Source: Streptomyces xiamenensis
GTDB taxonomy: Bacteria > Actinomycetota > Actinomycetes > Streptomycetales > Streptomycetaceae
Assembly (NCBI RefSeq): GCF_000993785.3
Contig: NZ_CP009922.3
Location: 4,526,001 to 4,590,000 of the forward strand
Length of the DNA: 64,000 nucleotides
Reading direction: 5' to 3'
Shown: piece after piece, positions 47,359-54,613 of the stretch
How positions within the stretch are numbered: the stretch's first letter is position 1
Layout of the letters: every line of letters begins with the position of its first letter
The notes under the pieces: generated by a model
Told to the model about the DNA's origin: nothing
Database searches by the model: none
What the model saw: only the letters and a program-made list of their open reading frames with translations
Position numbers and translations under genes: made by a program

Positions 47359-48093
47359 TCAGGCGCGGCGGGCGACCGTGATGATCTCGATGCTCCCGTC
47401 CGTCACCGGGGAGCCATCCCAGTCGCCGTGCTGGGTGACGATCTCCAGGCCGGCCTCGGTGAGGAAGGCGGCCAGCTCCGGGCGGTCCAGGAAGCGCAGG
47501 GTGGAGTGACTGAGTTCGGGCGGGCCGCCGTCGGTCGTGTAGCTGGTGGTGAAGCTGACCGTGCCGCCGCCGGCCGCCGTCACCCGGTGCTCGGAGCGGA
47601 TCAGCTCCCCGCCGGGCCCGGTCACCTCGCGGCCGTGCTCGGGCGTCCAGCGCTCCCAGGCGCGATCCGCCGGGTTCCGGGTGTCGAACGCGAACCGGCC
47701 GTCCTCGCTCAGCAGCGAGCGGATCGCCGCGAGATTCGCGCGCAGTGCGTCATCCGTGACGAAGACCTGGAAGGCATGGCCCGACATCACCACCAGATCG
47801 AACGCGCCTTCGGGCGCGGCCGTGGACAGATCGCCGTGGATCCACTCGATGTCAGTGCGGGCGCGCGCCACTTCCAGCATCCCGTGGGCCGGGTCGATCC
47901 CCGTCAGCCGCCCGGTGTGCCCCGCCTCGCGGGCCCGGTGCAGCAGCATCCCGGTGCCGCAGCCCACGTCCAGCACACTGCCCGCCGCCATCACCAGCGG
48001 GAAGTAGTAGGAGAAGTCGCCGCGCGGGTCCCACGGGCAGAACAGGTCGTACAGGGCGGCGAGGCTCTCGTCCTCGAACTGTCGGTCGGCCAT
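47359..48093 (-). CDS. Class I SAM-dependent methyltransferase
   Basis: A 244-residue Rossmann methyltransferase. Motif I is VLDVGCGTGMLLHRA, followed by LTGIDPAHGML (the acidic ribose-binding end of strand 2), IHGDLS, and FDLVVMSGHAFQVF. ATG 48093 has a promoter-like TTGCCC/CAGACT just upstream, so it may be transcribed alone and leaderless. It lies between the last operon gene and the precursor gene, so it could methylate the peptide (for example at the N terminus). The same kind of protein is common in Streptomyces outside RiPP clusters, and no sequence mark proves the link. Confidence 0.8.
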   Translation of the reverse strand: MADRQFEDESLAALYDLFCPWDPRGDFSYYFPLVMAAGSVLDVGCGTGMLLHRAREAGHTGRLTGIDPAHGMLEVARARTDIEWIHGDLSTAAPEGAFDLVVMSGHAFQVFVTDDALRANLAAIRSLLSEDGRFAFDTRNPADRAWERWTPEHGREVTGPGGELIRSEHRVTAAGGGTVSFTTSYTTDGGPPELSHSTLRFLDRPELAAFLTEAGLEIVTQHGDWDGSPVTDGSIEIITVARRA

Positions 48094-48099
48094 CGCGGC

Positions 48100-48129
48100 A
48101 GTCTGACCGGCGAACCGGCCCCCGGGCAA
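48100..48129 (-). promoter_or_regulatory. Promoter of the methyltransferase gene
   Basis: Read on the minus strand, TTGCCC (48129-48124) and CAGACT (48105-48100) are 18 bp apart. CAGACT ends six bases before ATG 48093, a leaderless arrangement. Confidence 0.45.
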
Positions 48130-48190
48130 AGGATTTATCACCACCGCGACCGCGAACACGGCCCCGGCGGCGTCGGCCGCACACGCGAAA

Positions 48191-48213
48191 GGCGGCCCCC
48201 GCAGGGGACCGCC
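48191..48213 (-). terminator. Hairpin after the precursor gene
   Basis: GGCGG and CCCC (48191-48200) pair with GGGG and CCGCC (48204-48213), with one C-A mismatch and a three-base loop. On the minus strand it is followed by TTT. It begins 20 bases after the precursor stop and should limit read-through to the methyltransferase while stabilising precursor mRNA. Confidence 0.6.
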
Positions 48214-48233
48214 GGACCGCTCGGTGCCCTGGA

Positions 48234-48410
48234 TCAGGCGGAGCAGGAGGTGGTGCTCGTGGTGCTGGAGCAGGTGGAGGTCGACGAGCAGGAGGTCGAA
48301 CCGGCGAGCACGACCTCGGACTCGTCCGAGTAGTCCGAGATCTCGAAGGTCTCCGACTCCAGCTCCAGGATCTCGTCGGCGAGGGTGGCCAGCTCGGGCT
48401 TCTTCGACAT
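48234..48410 (-). CDS. RiPP precursor peptide (thiopeptide/LAP-like leader, Ser/Thr/Cys core)
   Basis: A 58-residue precursor. ATG 48410 follows AAGGAGAT, a near-ideal ribosome binding site; an upstream in-frame start at 48452 lacks one. Residues 1-37 form an acidic leader with LADEILELESETFEISDYSD, close in style to thiopeptide leaders such as thiostrepton's LEISDYMDE (from memory). From Ser38 the core has 10 Ser, 7 Thr, 3 Cys and a final Ala, so 20 of 21 residues could be cyclised or dehydrated. Cysteines are residues 41, 47 and 56. Cleavage probably occurs after Ala36 or Gly37. The gene is divergent from the M20 gene and antisense in orientation to the biosynthetic operon. Confidence 0.92.
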   Translation of the reverse strand: MSKKPELATLADEILELESETFEISDYSDESEVVLAGSTSCSSTSTCSSTTSTTSCSA

Positions 48411-48450
48411 GGGAATCTCCTTCGGGGAAAGCGGGATTCGACCCCGTGGC

Positions 48451-48468
48451 ACCGCCGGTCACGGCGGT
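48451..48468. promoter_or_regulatory. Small hairpin in the precursor leader region
   Basis: ACCGCCG and CGGCGGT around GTCA form a perfect seven-base-pair stem about 40 bp upstream of the precursor start. It may be part of the 5' leader or an operator. Confidence 0.3.
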
Positions 48469-48526
48469 ACGCTTGGGCACCTGTTCATTCCAGCCGCATC
48501 CGCTGGCAGATGGGCCCGCCAACCGC

Positions 48527-48565
48527 TGTCAGTGCGCTGACACCTTCTGTCGGTGGCCTGACCGG
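48527..48565. promoter_or_regulatory. Candidate SARP-type heptamer repeats between precursor and M20 genes
   Basis: Four heptamers, TGTCAGT, TGACACC, TGTCGGT and TGACCGG, start at 48527, 48538, 48548 and 48559. The 11, 10 and 11 bp steps put them on one helix face, as at SARP sites. The first two also form the dyad TGTCAG-TGCG-CTGACA. No good -10 box follows at the usual eight-base distance on either strand, so the assignment is tentative. Confidence 0.4.
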
Positions 48566-48622
48566 CCGCTGTGGCGCCGCAGCGCGATGATCGATGCCCC
48601 GCTGAGTGAGGAGGGAGCCGCC

Positions 48623-49924
48623 GTGGCCGTACCGCCCACCGTGGCGCCCGACGTGCTCCGCCCCGCGCTGGAGCTGTATCTCGCCCTGCACAGCCACCCC
48701 GAACTCTCCGGCGCCGAGCACCGCACCGCCGCGCTGTTCGCCAACTGGCTGGCCGAGGACGGCTACGCGGTCACCCAGGGCATCGGCGGCCACGGCGTGG
48801 CCGGCGTGCTCCGGCGCGGCGCGGGCCCCGTGGTCATGCTGCGCGCCGAACTCGACGCCCTGCCGGTCACCGAGGAGACCGGGCTGAAGTACGCCAGCAC
48901 CGTGCCGGGCGTCATGCACGCCTGCGGCCACGATCTGCACCTGGCGGCGCTCGCCGGAGCCGCCCGCACCCTGGCCCGTACCGACTGGCGCGGCGGTACC
49001 GCCGTGATCGTCGGACAGCCGGCCGAGGAAACCCTCACCGGCGCCCGGGACATGCTGGCCGATGGCCTGTACGACCGCATCGGCGGCCCGCCCGACGCCG
49101 TACTCGCCCAGCACGCCGCGCCCTTCCCCGCCGGACACCTCGCCCACGCCGCGCCGGGCGCGCCCGTGCTGGCGGGCAGCGTCACCCTGGACGCCGTGCT
49201 GCACGGGCTCGGCGGCCACGCCGGGGCCCCGCAGCTCACGGTGGACCCGGTGCTGACGGCCGCGGCCGCCGTGCTGCGCCTGCAGGGCATCGTGGCGCGC
49301 GAGATCGCCCCGGCGGAGCAGGCGGTGCTGACGGTCGGCCGGCTGCGCGCCGGGGACCGCGCCAACGTGGTACCGGACCGCGCCGAACTCGGCATCAGCC
49401 TGCGGGCGTTCGGCGAACCCGTACTGGAGCGGATGACCGCCGCCGTACGGCGCGTGCTGCGGGCCGAGAGCGAGGCGTCGGGGGCGCCGCGGCCACCTGA
49501 TCTCACCGAGACCTCACGGTCACCGGTGCTGGCCCCCGACGCGGGGCTGACCGCGGCGCTGCGCGCCGCACACGGGGAGTTGTTCGGAGAGTCCAGGGTG
49601 TCCGGCCTGCCGCCGGGCACCGCGACCGAGGACTTTCCGTGGTTCGGGCCCGCCGGCGCGGGCGCCGGGCTGCACGGGGGACGGGACATCCGGAGCGCGT
49701 ACTGGATGCTGGGTACGGTCGGCGCCGCGCGGTGGCGCGCCGCCCTCGCCCCGGCCGGTGGGACGGATCAGCCCGTCGCACCGCCGCCCAACCACTCGCC
49801 GCGGTTCGCCCCGGACGTCCGTACCGCCCTGCCGACCGGCATCGGGGCGATGACCGGGGCGTTCCGGTGTGCTCTGCGGTACTCCCGGGAGACGGTCGGA
49901 GGCATCGAACAGCATGTTCCGTGA
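48623..49924 (+). CDS. M20-family amidohydrolase/peptidase
   Basis: A 433-residue cytoplasmic metallohydrolase of the N-acyl amino acid amidohydrolase type. Metal-site segments are MLRAELDALPV, HACGHDLHLAAL, QPAEETLTGA and TATEDFPWF. No signal peptide is seen. I chose GTG 48623 because GAGGAGGGA precedes it; an in-frame ATG at 48587 has none. It is divergent from the precursor gene, so it may belong to the cluster, for example to degrade leader or trim product. Equally it may be a general deacylase. The C-terminal 45 residues are an atypical extension. Confidence 0.83.
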   Translation: MAVPPTVAPDVLRPALELYLALHSHPELSGAEHRTAALFANWLAEDGYAVTQGIGGHGVAGVLRRGAGPVVMLRAELDALPVTEETGLKYASTVPGVMHACGHDLHLAALAGAARTLARTDWRGGTAVIVGQPAEETLTGARDMLADGLYDRIGGPPDAVLAQHAAPFPAGHLAHAAPGAPVLAGSVTLDAVLHGLGGHAGAPQLTVDPVLTAAAAVLRLQGIVAREIAPAEQAVLTVGRLRAGDRANVVPDRAELGISLRAFGEPVLERMTAAVRRVLRAESEASGAPRPPDLTETSRSPVLAPDAGLTAALRAAHGELFGESRVSGLPPGTATEDFPWFGPAGAGAGLHGGRDIRSAYWMLGTVGAARWRAALAPAGGTDQPVAPPPNHSPRFAPDVRTALPTGIGAMTGAFRCALRYSRETVGGIEQHVP

Positions 49925-50186
49925 GCATGAGCAGCGCCGGCACGGGCGCGAACACCCCGTGCACCCCGTGGACGTCATCGCGGTGCGCCGCGACGAGCGG
50001 GCACCCGGCGGTGAGACGACCGCCCTGCGGCTGCTGTGGCTGCTGCCCGCGCAACTGTCGTGTCACGCGGTGCGGGTGGAGCCGGACCGGGTACGGCTGC
50101 GGTTCGACGTGGACGCGGCGGCGGCGCGTGAGGCGGTGCGGCGGGCGCTGGCGGACACGGCGCTGCGCGGCTGGGCCCAGGAGTAG
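49914..50186 (+). CDS. Small hypothetical protein
   Basis: A 90-residue protein starting at ATG 49914, inside the last codons of the M20 gene, with GGAGG eleven bases upstream. The sequence includes HPVDVIAVRRDE and CHAVRVEPDRVRLRFDVDAAAAREAVRRAL, suggesting a small alpha/beta fold. I recognise no family. Coupling to the M20 gene suggests a shared role. Confidence 0.55.
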   Translation: MFREHEQRRHGREHPVHPVDVIAVRRDERAPGGETTALRLLWLLPAQLSCHAVRVEPDRVRLRFDVDAAAAREAVRRALADTALRGWAQE

Positions 50187-50236
50187 CCGGGCGGGGTACG
50201 GATGGGTGCGGGCACCGGGCGGGTCCGGGCTCCGCG

Positions 50237-51232
50237 CTAGATCCAGCCGCGCTCGCGGGCGAGCAGGGCGGCCTGCGCGCGGCTGGTGGCGCCGAGCCGG
50301 CGCATCACATCGGCGATGTAGCGGCGGTAGGTACGCACCGAGACCCCCAGTCCCCGGGCGCCGGCCTCGTCCTTGCCGACCGTGCACATCAGCTGCAGGA
50401 CGCGCAGTTCGCCGTCCGACAGCGGCGCGACATCCTCGCCCGGCCGCTCCAGGCGGACCCCGATGTCCTCGGCGCCCTCCCAGGTCTTCTCGAACAGCCC
50501 GACCAGGTTGGCGACCAGCGTGGTGCCCCGGGTGAGCAGCGCGCCCCGGATGGAGTCCCACGGGTCGAGCGGCATGAGGGCGGAGTGGCCGTCGAAGACC
50601 AGCACATGCTCGGTGACGGTGTCCGCGATCCGCATCCGCGCACCGTGCGAGACGAGCTTGCTGAGCATGGCGGCGGTCGGCTGATGGTCCAGCGCGGCGG
50701 CCGGGACGACGGCACGGATGCGCACGCCGCGGCGCAGCGCGCGCAGGGCCAGCGGCTCGCAGTAGGCGACCCGTTCGGCGGGTACCTCGCCCATCGGCTC
50801 GGCGTACAGGACCTCTTGGCGGGTGAAGAACGCCAGGTCGTCGATGCGGTCGCGGATCTGCGGCCAGCCGTCCAACTGCTCAATGCCGCGCGGCGCGTTG
50901 TGCCGCACGGGGGTCTCCGCGCGTAGTGTGGCGAGAATGTGCTGATTCTGCGTGAGCCGCTGCACCTCCTGGTACAGCTCGCGCAGCCGCAGTTCGGCGA
51001 GCCGGGCGACGGCCGTCTCGGGGGCGGCGGGGATGATACGGCCCGGGGCCGTCCCGGGTCTCAGCAGGCCGAGCCCCGCGAGCTTGTCGAGTGTGGCGCG
51101 TACGGTCTCCTCGCCGAGGTCGAGCAGCCGGTGCAGATGGCCCGGGGTGGTGTCCGGATTGCGGAGGAAATGCCGGTACACGGTCTCATCCGCCGCGGAG
51201 ATTCCGAAGACCGCCATCTCGTGGGCATGCAC
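50237..51232 (-). CDS. LuxR-type transcriptional regulator with TrmB-like N terminus
   Basis: A 331-residue regulator. The N-terminal segment resembles the TrmB/winged-helix type (DETVYRHFLRNPDTTPGHLHRLL). A central phospholipase-D-like sensor region (FFTRQEVLYAEPMGEVPAERVAY) follows. The C-terminal LuxR helix-turn-helix is PLSDGELRVLQLMCTVGKDE to YIADVMRRLGATSRAQAALLARE, slightly unlike the consensus. This architecture is frequent beside Streptomyces RiPP clusters. GTG 51232 follows GGAGG with a seven-base gap; an in-frame ATG at 51217 has none. It may act with the SARP, but no binding site can be assigned. Confidence 0.85.
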   Translation of the reverse strand: MHAHEMAVFGISAADETVYRHFLRNPDTTPGHLHRLLDLGEETVRATLDKLAGLGLLRPGTAPGRIIPAAPETAVARLAELRLRELYQEVQRLTQNQHILATLRAETPVRHNAPRGIEQLDGWPQIRDRIDDLAFFTRQEVLYAEPMGEVPAERVAYCEPLALRALRRGVRIRAVVPAAALDHQPTAAMLSKLVSHGARMRIADTVTEHVLVFDGHSALMPLDPWDSIRGALLTRGTTLVANLVGLFEKTWEGAEDIGVRLERPGEDVAPLSDGELRVLQLMCTVGKDEAGARGLGVSVRTYRRYIADVMRRLGATSRAQAALLARERGWI

Positions 51233-51262
51233 AACTGAACCTCCTGGTGTGGGGGACATGAG

Positions 51263-51275
51263 GAGACCTGGTCTC
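51263..51275. promoter_or_regulatory. Palindrome upstream of the LuxR-type regulator
   Basis: GAGACC-T-GGTCTC is a perfect 13-base dyad 31 bp before GTG 51232. It could be an operator, for instance for autoregulation. A weak promoter, TTGGTC/CAGTTT, lies upstream on the minus strand. Confidence 0.4.
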
Positions 51276-51430
51276 AGAGTAAAGGCGCAAACTGTGACGG
51301 TGGTCGCTCAAGACCAAGAAAACTCCTGCCCGTTGGGGGCATGTGATGAACGCTCGGCGAATGGCCGGTAGCTGCCTGAACCGGCCCCGGGCCGGTCCCA
51401 CGCCGCCGCCACCCCCCGGAACGCACGAAA

Positions 51431-51457
51431 GCGGCGCCCCCTGGGAGGGGGCGCCGC
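51431..51457 (-). terminator. 12-bp hairpin downstream of the CsbD-like gene
   Basis: GCGGCGCCCCCT (51431-51442) is perfectly complementary to 51446-51457 with a three-base loop. Read on the minus strand it is followed by TTT. It lies 145 bp after the CsbD-like stop. Confidence 0.7.
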
Positions 51458-51602
51458 TGGACGCTCACCGGACGGCCGGACCGCGCTAATCCTCACATCA
51501 CCGGCCCGGCCGGGCGGTCACCGCCGGTTCTGATCGCCGTCGGGGGCGGGCGCGTGCCACGGCCCACGACGCACTCCGCTCCGGGTGGCGGAGGGGACCC
51601 GG

Positions 51603-51791
51603 TCAGCGTTTGAACGCGTCCTTCGCGTCCTTGAGCCGTTCACGCATCGACCGCTCGTCGCTCCTGGCGCGCTTGGCCCGCTGGTCGGCGACCTTCTCCC
51701 GGGCCCGGCCCAGTGTCTCCTTCGCCCGGCCGCTCACCTGCTCGGCCTTGGCCTTGGCCTTCTGCATGTTCGCATCCGACTTCTCGCTCAC
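51603..51791 (-). CDS. CsbD-like stress-response protein
   Basis: A 62-residue, highly charged helical protein (MQKAKAKAEQVSGRAKETLGRAREKVADQRAK in part). The KAEQVSGRAKETLG segment is the CsbD hallmark; CsbD proteins are induced by general stress but have no proven activity. GTG 51791 follows GGAGGTG; the longer frame to 51851 would start upstream of that site. No membrane segment. Confidence 0.78.
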   Translation of the reverse strand: MSEKSDANMQKAKAKAEQVSGRAKETLGRAREKVADQRAKRARSDERSMRERLKDAKDAFKR

Positions 51792-51931
51792 GGTGCCGCA
51801 CCTCCAGTGCTGCTCGTACAGCTCGACAACGGGTACTCCCTCCCGCCTCACCTGGACCGCCCGTGTTTAAACCACCCGGGAGGCCGGGGTACCCGAATGA
51901 CTCCGGAGCGGATCACGAGGAGGAATGATTC

Positions 51932-52102
51932 ATGGTTCCGATGCTGCTGGTGCTGCTGCTCGCTCTTGTCCTGTTCGGGATCGGCTTCGCCGCGAAGGTC
52001 CTGTGGTGGATCGCGGTCCTGGTGCTGATCGTGTGGCTCGCGGGCTTCATCGTCCGTCCCCTGACGGCGCACGGCCGCCGGGCCCGCTGGTACCGATGGT
52101 GA
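51932..52102 (+). CDS. Small hydrophobic membrane protein
   Basis: A 56-residue protein, shorter than most gene finders allow. ATG 51932 follows GAGGAGGAA. Two hydrophobic stretches (MLLVLLLALVLFGIGFAA and WWIAVLVLIVWLAGFIV) are followed by a basic tail, RPLTAHGRRARWYRW. It resembles small Streptomyces hydrophobic proteins of unknown function, often next to stress genes. It probably forms a helical hairpin with the tail in the cytoplasm. Confidence 0.75.
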   Translation: MVPMLLVLLLALVLFGIGFAAKVLWWIAVLVLIVWLAGFIVRPLTAHGRRARWYRW

Positions 52103-52183
52103 CCGGACGCTGACCGAGGGTGCGGGGCGCGGCTTCGGCCGCGCGTCCCGCCCCCGGAACAGGCGGTGCGGAACGATGACCGC

Positions 52184-52432
52184 ATGTACCAAGCGCCGCA
52201 TCACGCCCAGATCGGCTATCTGGTGTGGGCCGTCCTCTTCGCCTGCCTGTTCGCGTGGGAGGCCATCGGCCTGATCAACCCCACCGACTCCTTCCCCACC
52301 CTCAGCCAGACGCTGAAAGCGGTGATGCGCCACCAGATCGGCCGCTGGGTACTGTTCGCGGCCTGGCTCTGGTTCGGCTGGCACGCGTTCGTCCAGGGCT
52401 GGCACTTCCTGCTCCGCGGCCCGGAGCTGTAA
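52184..52432 (+). CDS. Small membrane protein, unknown function
   Basis: An 82-residue protein with two membrane helices (LVWAVLFACLFAWEAIGLI and WVLFAAWLWFGWHAFV). It looks like a DUF6186-type actinobacterial membrane protein, but I am not certain of the family. The start may be ATG 52184 or GTG 52166; neither has a strong ribosome binding site. The next membrane protein starts ten bases after its stop, so they likely form a pair. Confidence 0.65.
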   Translation: MYQAPHHAQIGYLVWAVLFACLFAWEAIGLINPTDSFPTLSQTLKAVMRHQIGRWVLFAAWLWFGWHAFVQGWHFLLRGPEL

Positions 52433-52441
52433 CCGGACGCC

Positions 52442-52828
52442 ATGGCGGACTGGATCGCGATCGGCACCGTCTGTGCCGGCTACGTGCTGCTGATGATCTA
52501 CCTTGCGACGGGCGTGCGGATCATCCGCGCCGATCCCCGGGCCCGCCCCCACCGCCGCCGACCGGAACGCCGCGGCCGGCGGGAATTCCTGCGCCAGGTC
52601 ATCGGTACGTACGTGGGCGGCTGGCTGCTGCTCATGGTGGTGATCGTCGGCTACTACGGCGGCTTGGCCCGCCACAATCCGTCCTTCGTGCTGCACGCGG
52701 TCACCGGCACGCTCGCCCTGATGGGCCTCACGCTCCCGCTCTTCCTCGCCGCCTCCTGGGCCGCCACCCGCCGGGCCCGCCGCCCCGCGCGCCCCGGCCG
52801 GCGCCCGCCGCCCGGGCCGGGAACCTGA
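52442..52828 (+). CDS. Small membrane protein, unknown function
   Basis: A 128-residue protein with three hydrophobic helices (IGTVCAGYVLLMIYLATG, GGWLLLMVVIVGYYGG and LMGLTLPLFLAASWA), Arg/Pro-rich loops and a basic C terminus. It may be a DUF6256-type protein. It is coupled to the preceding membrane gene. No catalytic motif is visible. Confidence 0.65.
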   Translation: MADWIAIGTVCAGYVLLMIYLATGVRIIRADPRARPHRRRPERRGRREFLRQVIGTYVGGWLLLMVVIVGYYGGLARHNPSFVLHAVTGTLALMGLTLPLFLAASWAATRRARRPARPGRRPPPGPGT

Positions 52829-52918
52829 GCGAAGGATGGCGGGGCCGCTCGGACGTCGCGCAACCCCCGGCCGCGCCCGTGATCCGGCCCCGCGGCCACC
52901 GGTACGACCTTCGGCCCC

Positions 52919-53716
52919 TCAGGGAACCCGCTGGTCCGGGGCCTGGCGCGTCGCACGCAGAACCCGGGGGGAAGCTCCCAGATCCCGGCGGCACGCCTTG
53001 TTGAAGGCCTGGAGGTCGGGGATGCCGACCTGGGCGGCGATGGCGGAAATGGACAGGGTGGACTCGCGCAGCAGGTGTCGGGCGCGGGCCAGGCGGCGCT
53101 GCCGGATATAGGCGACGACGGTACTGCCGGTGGCGGCGCGGAAGACCCGCGTGAGGTGGGTGTGGGAGATCCCCGCGGCCCTGGCGATGTCCGGGACGGC
53201 GAGGGGGGACGCCAGACGGGCCTCGATGTGGGCGACGGCCGTGTTCACGGCCGGGTGCGGGGCGTCCTGATCCCCGCGCTCGGCCGGGGCGAGGTGGGCC
53301 ACCCGCCACAGCGCGGTCCAGATCTCCGCGGCCGCACGGCCGGGGGTGCTGGGCCAGGCGGCGACCGCCTGCTGCATCAGCGTGGAGAGCGTGGGCAGTT
53401 CCGGTCCGGCGTCCTGCATGACGGGGACGGTGCGCGGTGTGCCCGAGACGGGGAGGCGCAGGTGGGCGTACAGGTGCTCCGAGCGTCCTCGATAGCGGTA
53501 GTGGCACGGGGTGGCGGGCGGGATGAGGCTGACGCGACCGGGACGGATCGTGTGCGGGGTGCCTCCCACCGTGAGGTCGGCCTCGTAGCGATACAGGTGG
53601 AGTTGCCACAGATCGGGCAGCCGGAAGTGATCGCTGTGTCCGGCCGGTCCGTGGATGGCGAATCCGACGCTGGTGACCACGGGCGGGCCCTCAAGGTGCA
53701 CCTGGATCTCGCGCAT
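52919..53716 (-). CDS. AraC-family transcriptional regulator
   Basis: A 265-residue regulator with an N-terminal cupin-like sugar-sensing domain (HSDHFRLPDLWQLHLYRYEA, SLIPPATPCHYRYRG). The C-terminal double helix-turn-helix is PLAVPDIARAAGISHTHLTRVF and LSISAIAAQVGIPDLQAFNKACRR. ATG 53716 follows TAAATT by six bases, suggesting a leaderless start. It is divergent from the PhyH/GH2 genes and probably controls them in response to a galactoside. Confidence 0.9.
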   Translation of the reverse strand: MREIQVHLEGPPVVTSVGFAIHGPAGHSDHFRLPDLWQLHLYRYEADLTVGGTPHTIRPGRVSLIPPATPCHYRYRGRSEHLYAHLRLPVSGTPRTVPVMQDAGPELPTLSTLMQQAVAAWPSTPGRAAAEIWTALWRVAHLAPAERGDQDAPHPAVNTAVAHIEARLASPLAVPDIARAAGISHTHLTRVFRAATGSTVVAYIRQRRLARARHLLRESTLSISAIAAQVGIPDLQAFNKACRRDLGASPRVLRATRQAPDQRVP

Positions 53717-53788
53717 GGTCGGAATTTACCAGTAGTGGGTGAGCGGAACCCACGCGCCGAGCGGGGTGGGGCCTCTACGTTGAGGCGC
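53717..53788. promoter_or_regulatory. Divergent promoter region of AraC and PhyH-like genes
   Basis: TACGTT (53776-53781) ends seven bases before ATG 53789. On the other strand TAAATT lies six bases before ATG 53716. Both genes therefore seem to have leaderless or near-leaderless promoters in this 72 bp gap. Confidence 0.4.
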
Positions 53789-54613
53789 ATGACCACAACC
53801 AACATCACGGAACATCTCCTCAGTTCCGTGCAGATGGCTCATTTCGTCTCCCATGGGACGATCCGTCTGGACGCGGTGGTGCCCGCGGAGCTCAACGACG
53901 AGGCCATGGAGGTGCTGCCCGCCGGTGTCCCGCCCGTGCCGTACGGTACGCCGGTGCCACAGGCGTACCCGGAGGGCTCTTTCGTCCGGCGGCTTCTCCA
54001 GCTCCCTGAAGTGGCGGGCGCGTTGGCCAGTCTGGTGGGGCCCGATCCCCGGATCGACCACCACGCGGTGCACGTTCGCGGGCCCCGCGAGGGGGAGGCG
54101 CAACCGCTGCACGCGGACGCGATCATCGACGTGCGACGCGACGCGTTCGATGTCCAGCTCATGTACTACCCGGCCCGGGTGACCCTCGACATGGGCGGCA
54201 CGCTCAGCGTCCCCGGCAGTCATCTGCGGCGGACCAACGAGAGCGACACCGGCCGCTACCAGAACCTGCGCGGCCAGAGCCGGCTGGTCTGCGAGGCGGG
54301 CACCGTGGTGTTTCTCCACCACGGCCTGTGGCACGGAGGCCGGCGCAACGACAGCGACATCCCGCGCTACATGTTCAAGATCCGCTTCAACCCGACGGTG
54401 CGGCAGCGACTGCTTTGGGACACCTCGGATCTGGCGGACCCGCGGGTGGCGGCGGAACTGGACACCCACTTCCCCTGGTACGAGCAGGCGACCGCCCGCC
54501 TGGAGCGGTACAACCGCGTCCTGATGTGGCGGGCGCTGACCGGCGACGACACCTTCGACCTCGACCACTGGGTCACCCGCGTCTCGAACCGCCCGCAGGA
54601 GGCCGCCGTATGA
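53789..54613 (+). CDS. Phytanoyl-CoA dioxygenase (PhyH)-like protein
   Basis: A 274-residue Fe(II)/2-oxoglutarate oxygenase-like protein. The first iron ligands sit in PLHADAIIDV (HxD), and the distal His and 2-oxoglutarate-binding Arg are probably in FLHHGLWHGGRRNDSD. GGTLSVPGSHLRRTNESD is another PhyH-type segment. Its substrate is unknown; the setting next to a GH2 enzyme suggests sugar or glycoside chemistry. ATG 53789 follows GAGG. The stop overlaps the next gene (ATGA). Confidence 0.8.
   Translation: MTTTNITEHLLSSVQMAHFVSHGTIRLDAVVPAELNDEAMEVLPAGVPPVPYGTPVPQAYPEGSFVRRLLQLPEVAGALASLVGPDPRIDHHAVHVRGPREGEAQPLHADAIIDVRRDAFDVQLMYYPARVTLDMGGTLSVPGSHLRRTNESDTGRYQNLRGQSRLVCEAGTVVFLHHGLWHGGRRNDSDIPRYMFKIRFNPTVRQRLLWDTSDLADPRVAAELDTHFPWYEQATARLERYNRVLMWRALTGDDTFDLDHWVTRVSNRPQEAAV

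Larger units (their letters stand above)
31245..51232. other. RiPP gene cluster for a linear azole/dehydroamino-acid peptide
   Basis: The plus-strand operon 31245-47347 encodes a SARP, a ThiF-like leader-binding protein, a YcaO, a SagB dehydrogenase, a LanB glutamylation protein, a LanB elimination protein, an M50 protease, an ABC exporter and a second YcaO. The precursor and a methyltransferase are on the minus strand at 47359-48410. M20, small-protein and LuxR-type genes flank these to 51232. The gene content matches goadsporin-type pathways best. The right boundary is uncertain. Confidence 0.85.
51233..51602. other. Intergenic region between the LuxR-type and CsbD-like genes
   Basis: These 370 bp hold no convincing gene. 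They contain the LuxR-gene promoter region, a dyad at 51263-51275 and a strong hairpin at 51431-51457. This may be the right edge of the RiPP cluster. Confidence 0.6.

Noticed and set aside
31245..48410. Macrocyclic thiopeptide cluster
   Set aside because: The leader and core look thiopeptide-like, but no separate [4+2] pyridine synthase is present and the one PF14028 protein has elimination-type residues. Kept as a possibility in the findings.
31245..48410. Lanthipeptide cluster
   Set aside because: LanB proteins are present, but no LanC cyclase or LanM is encoded in the window.
49503..50561. Minus-strand open frame opposite the M20 and small-protein genes
   Set aside because: Arg/Pro/Ala-rich shadow that overlaps three better-supported genes.
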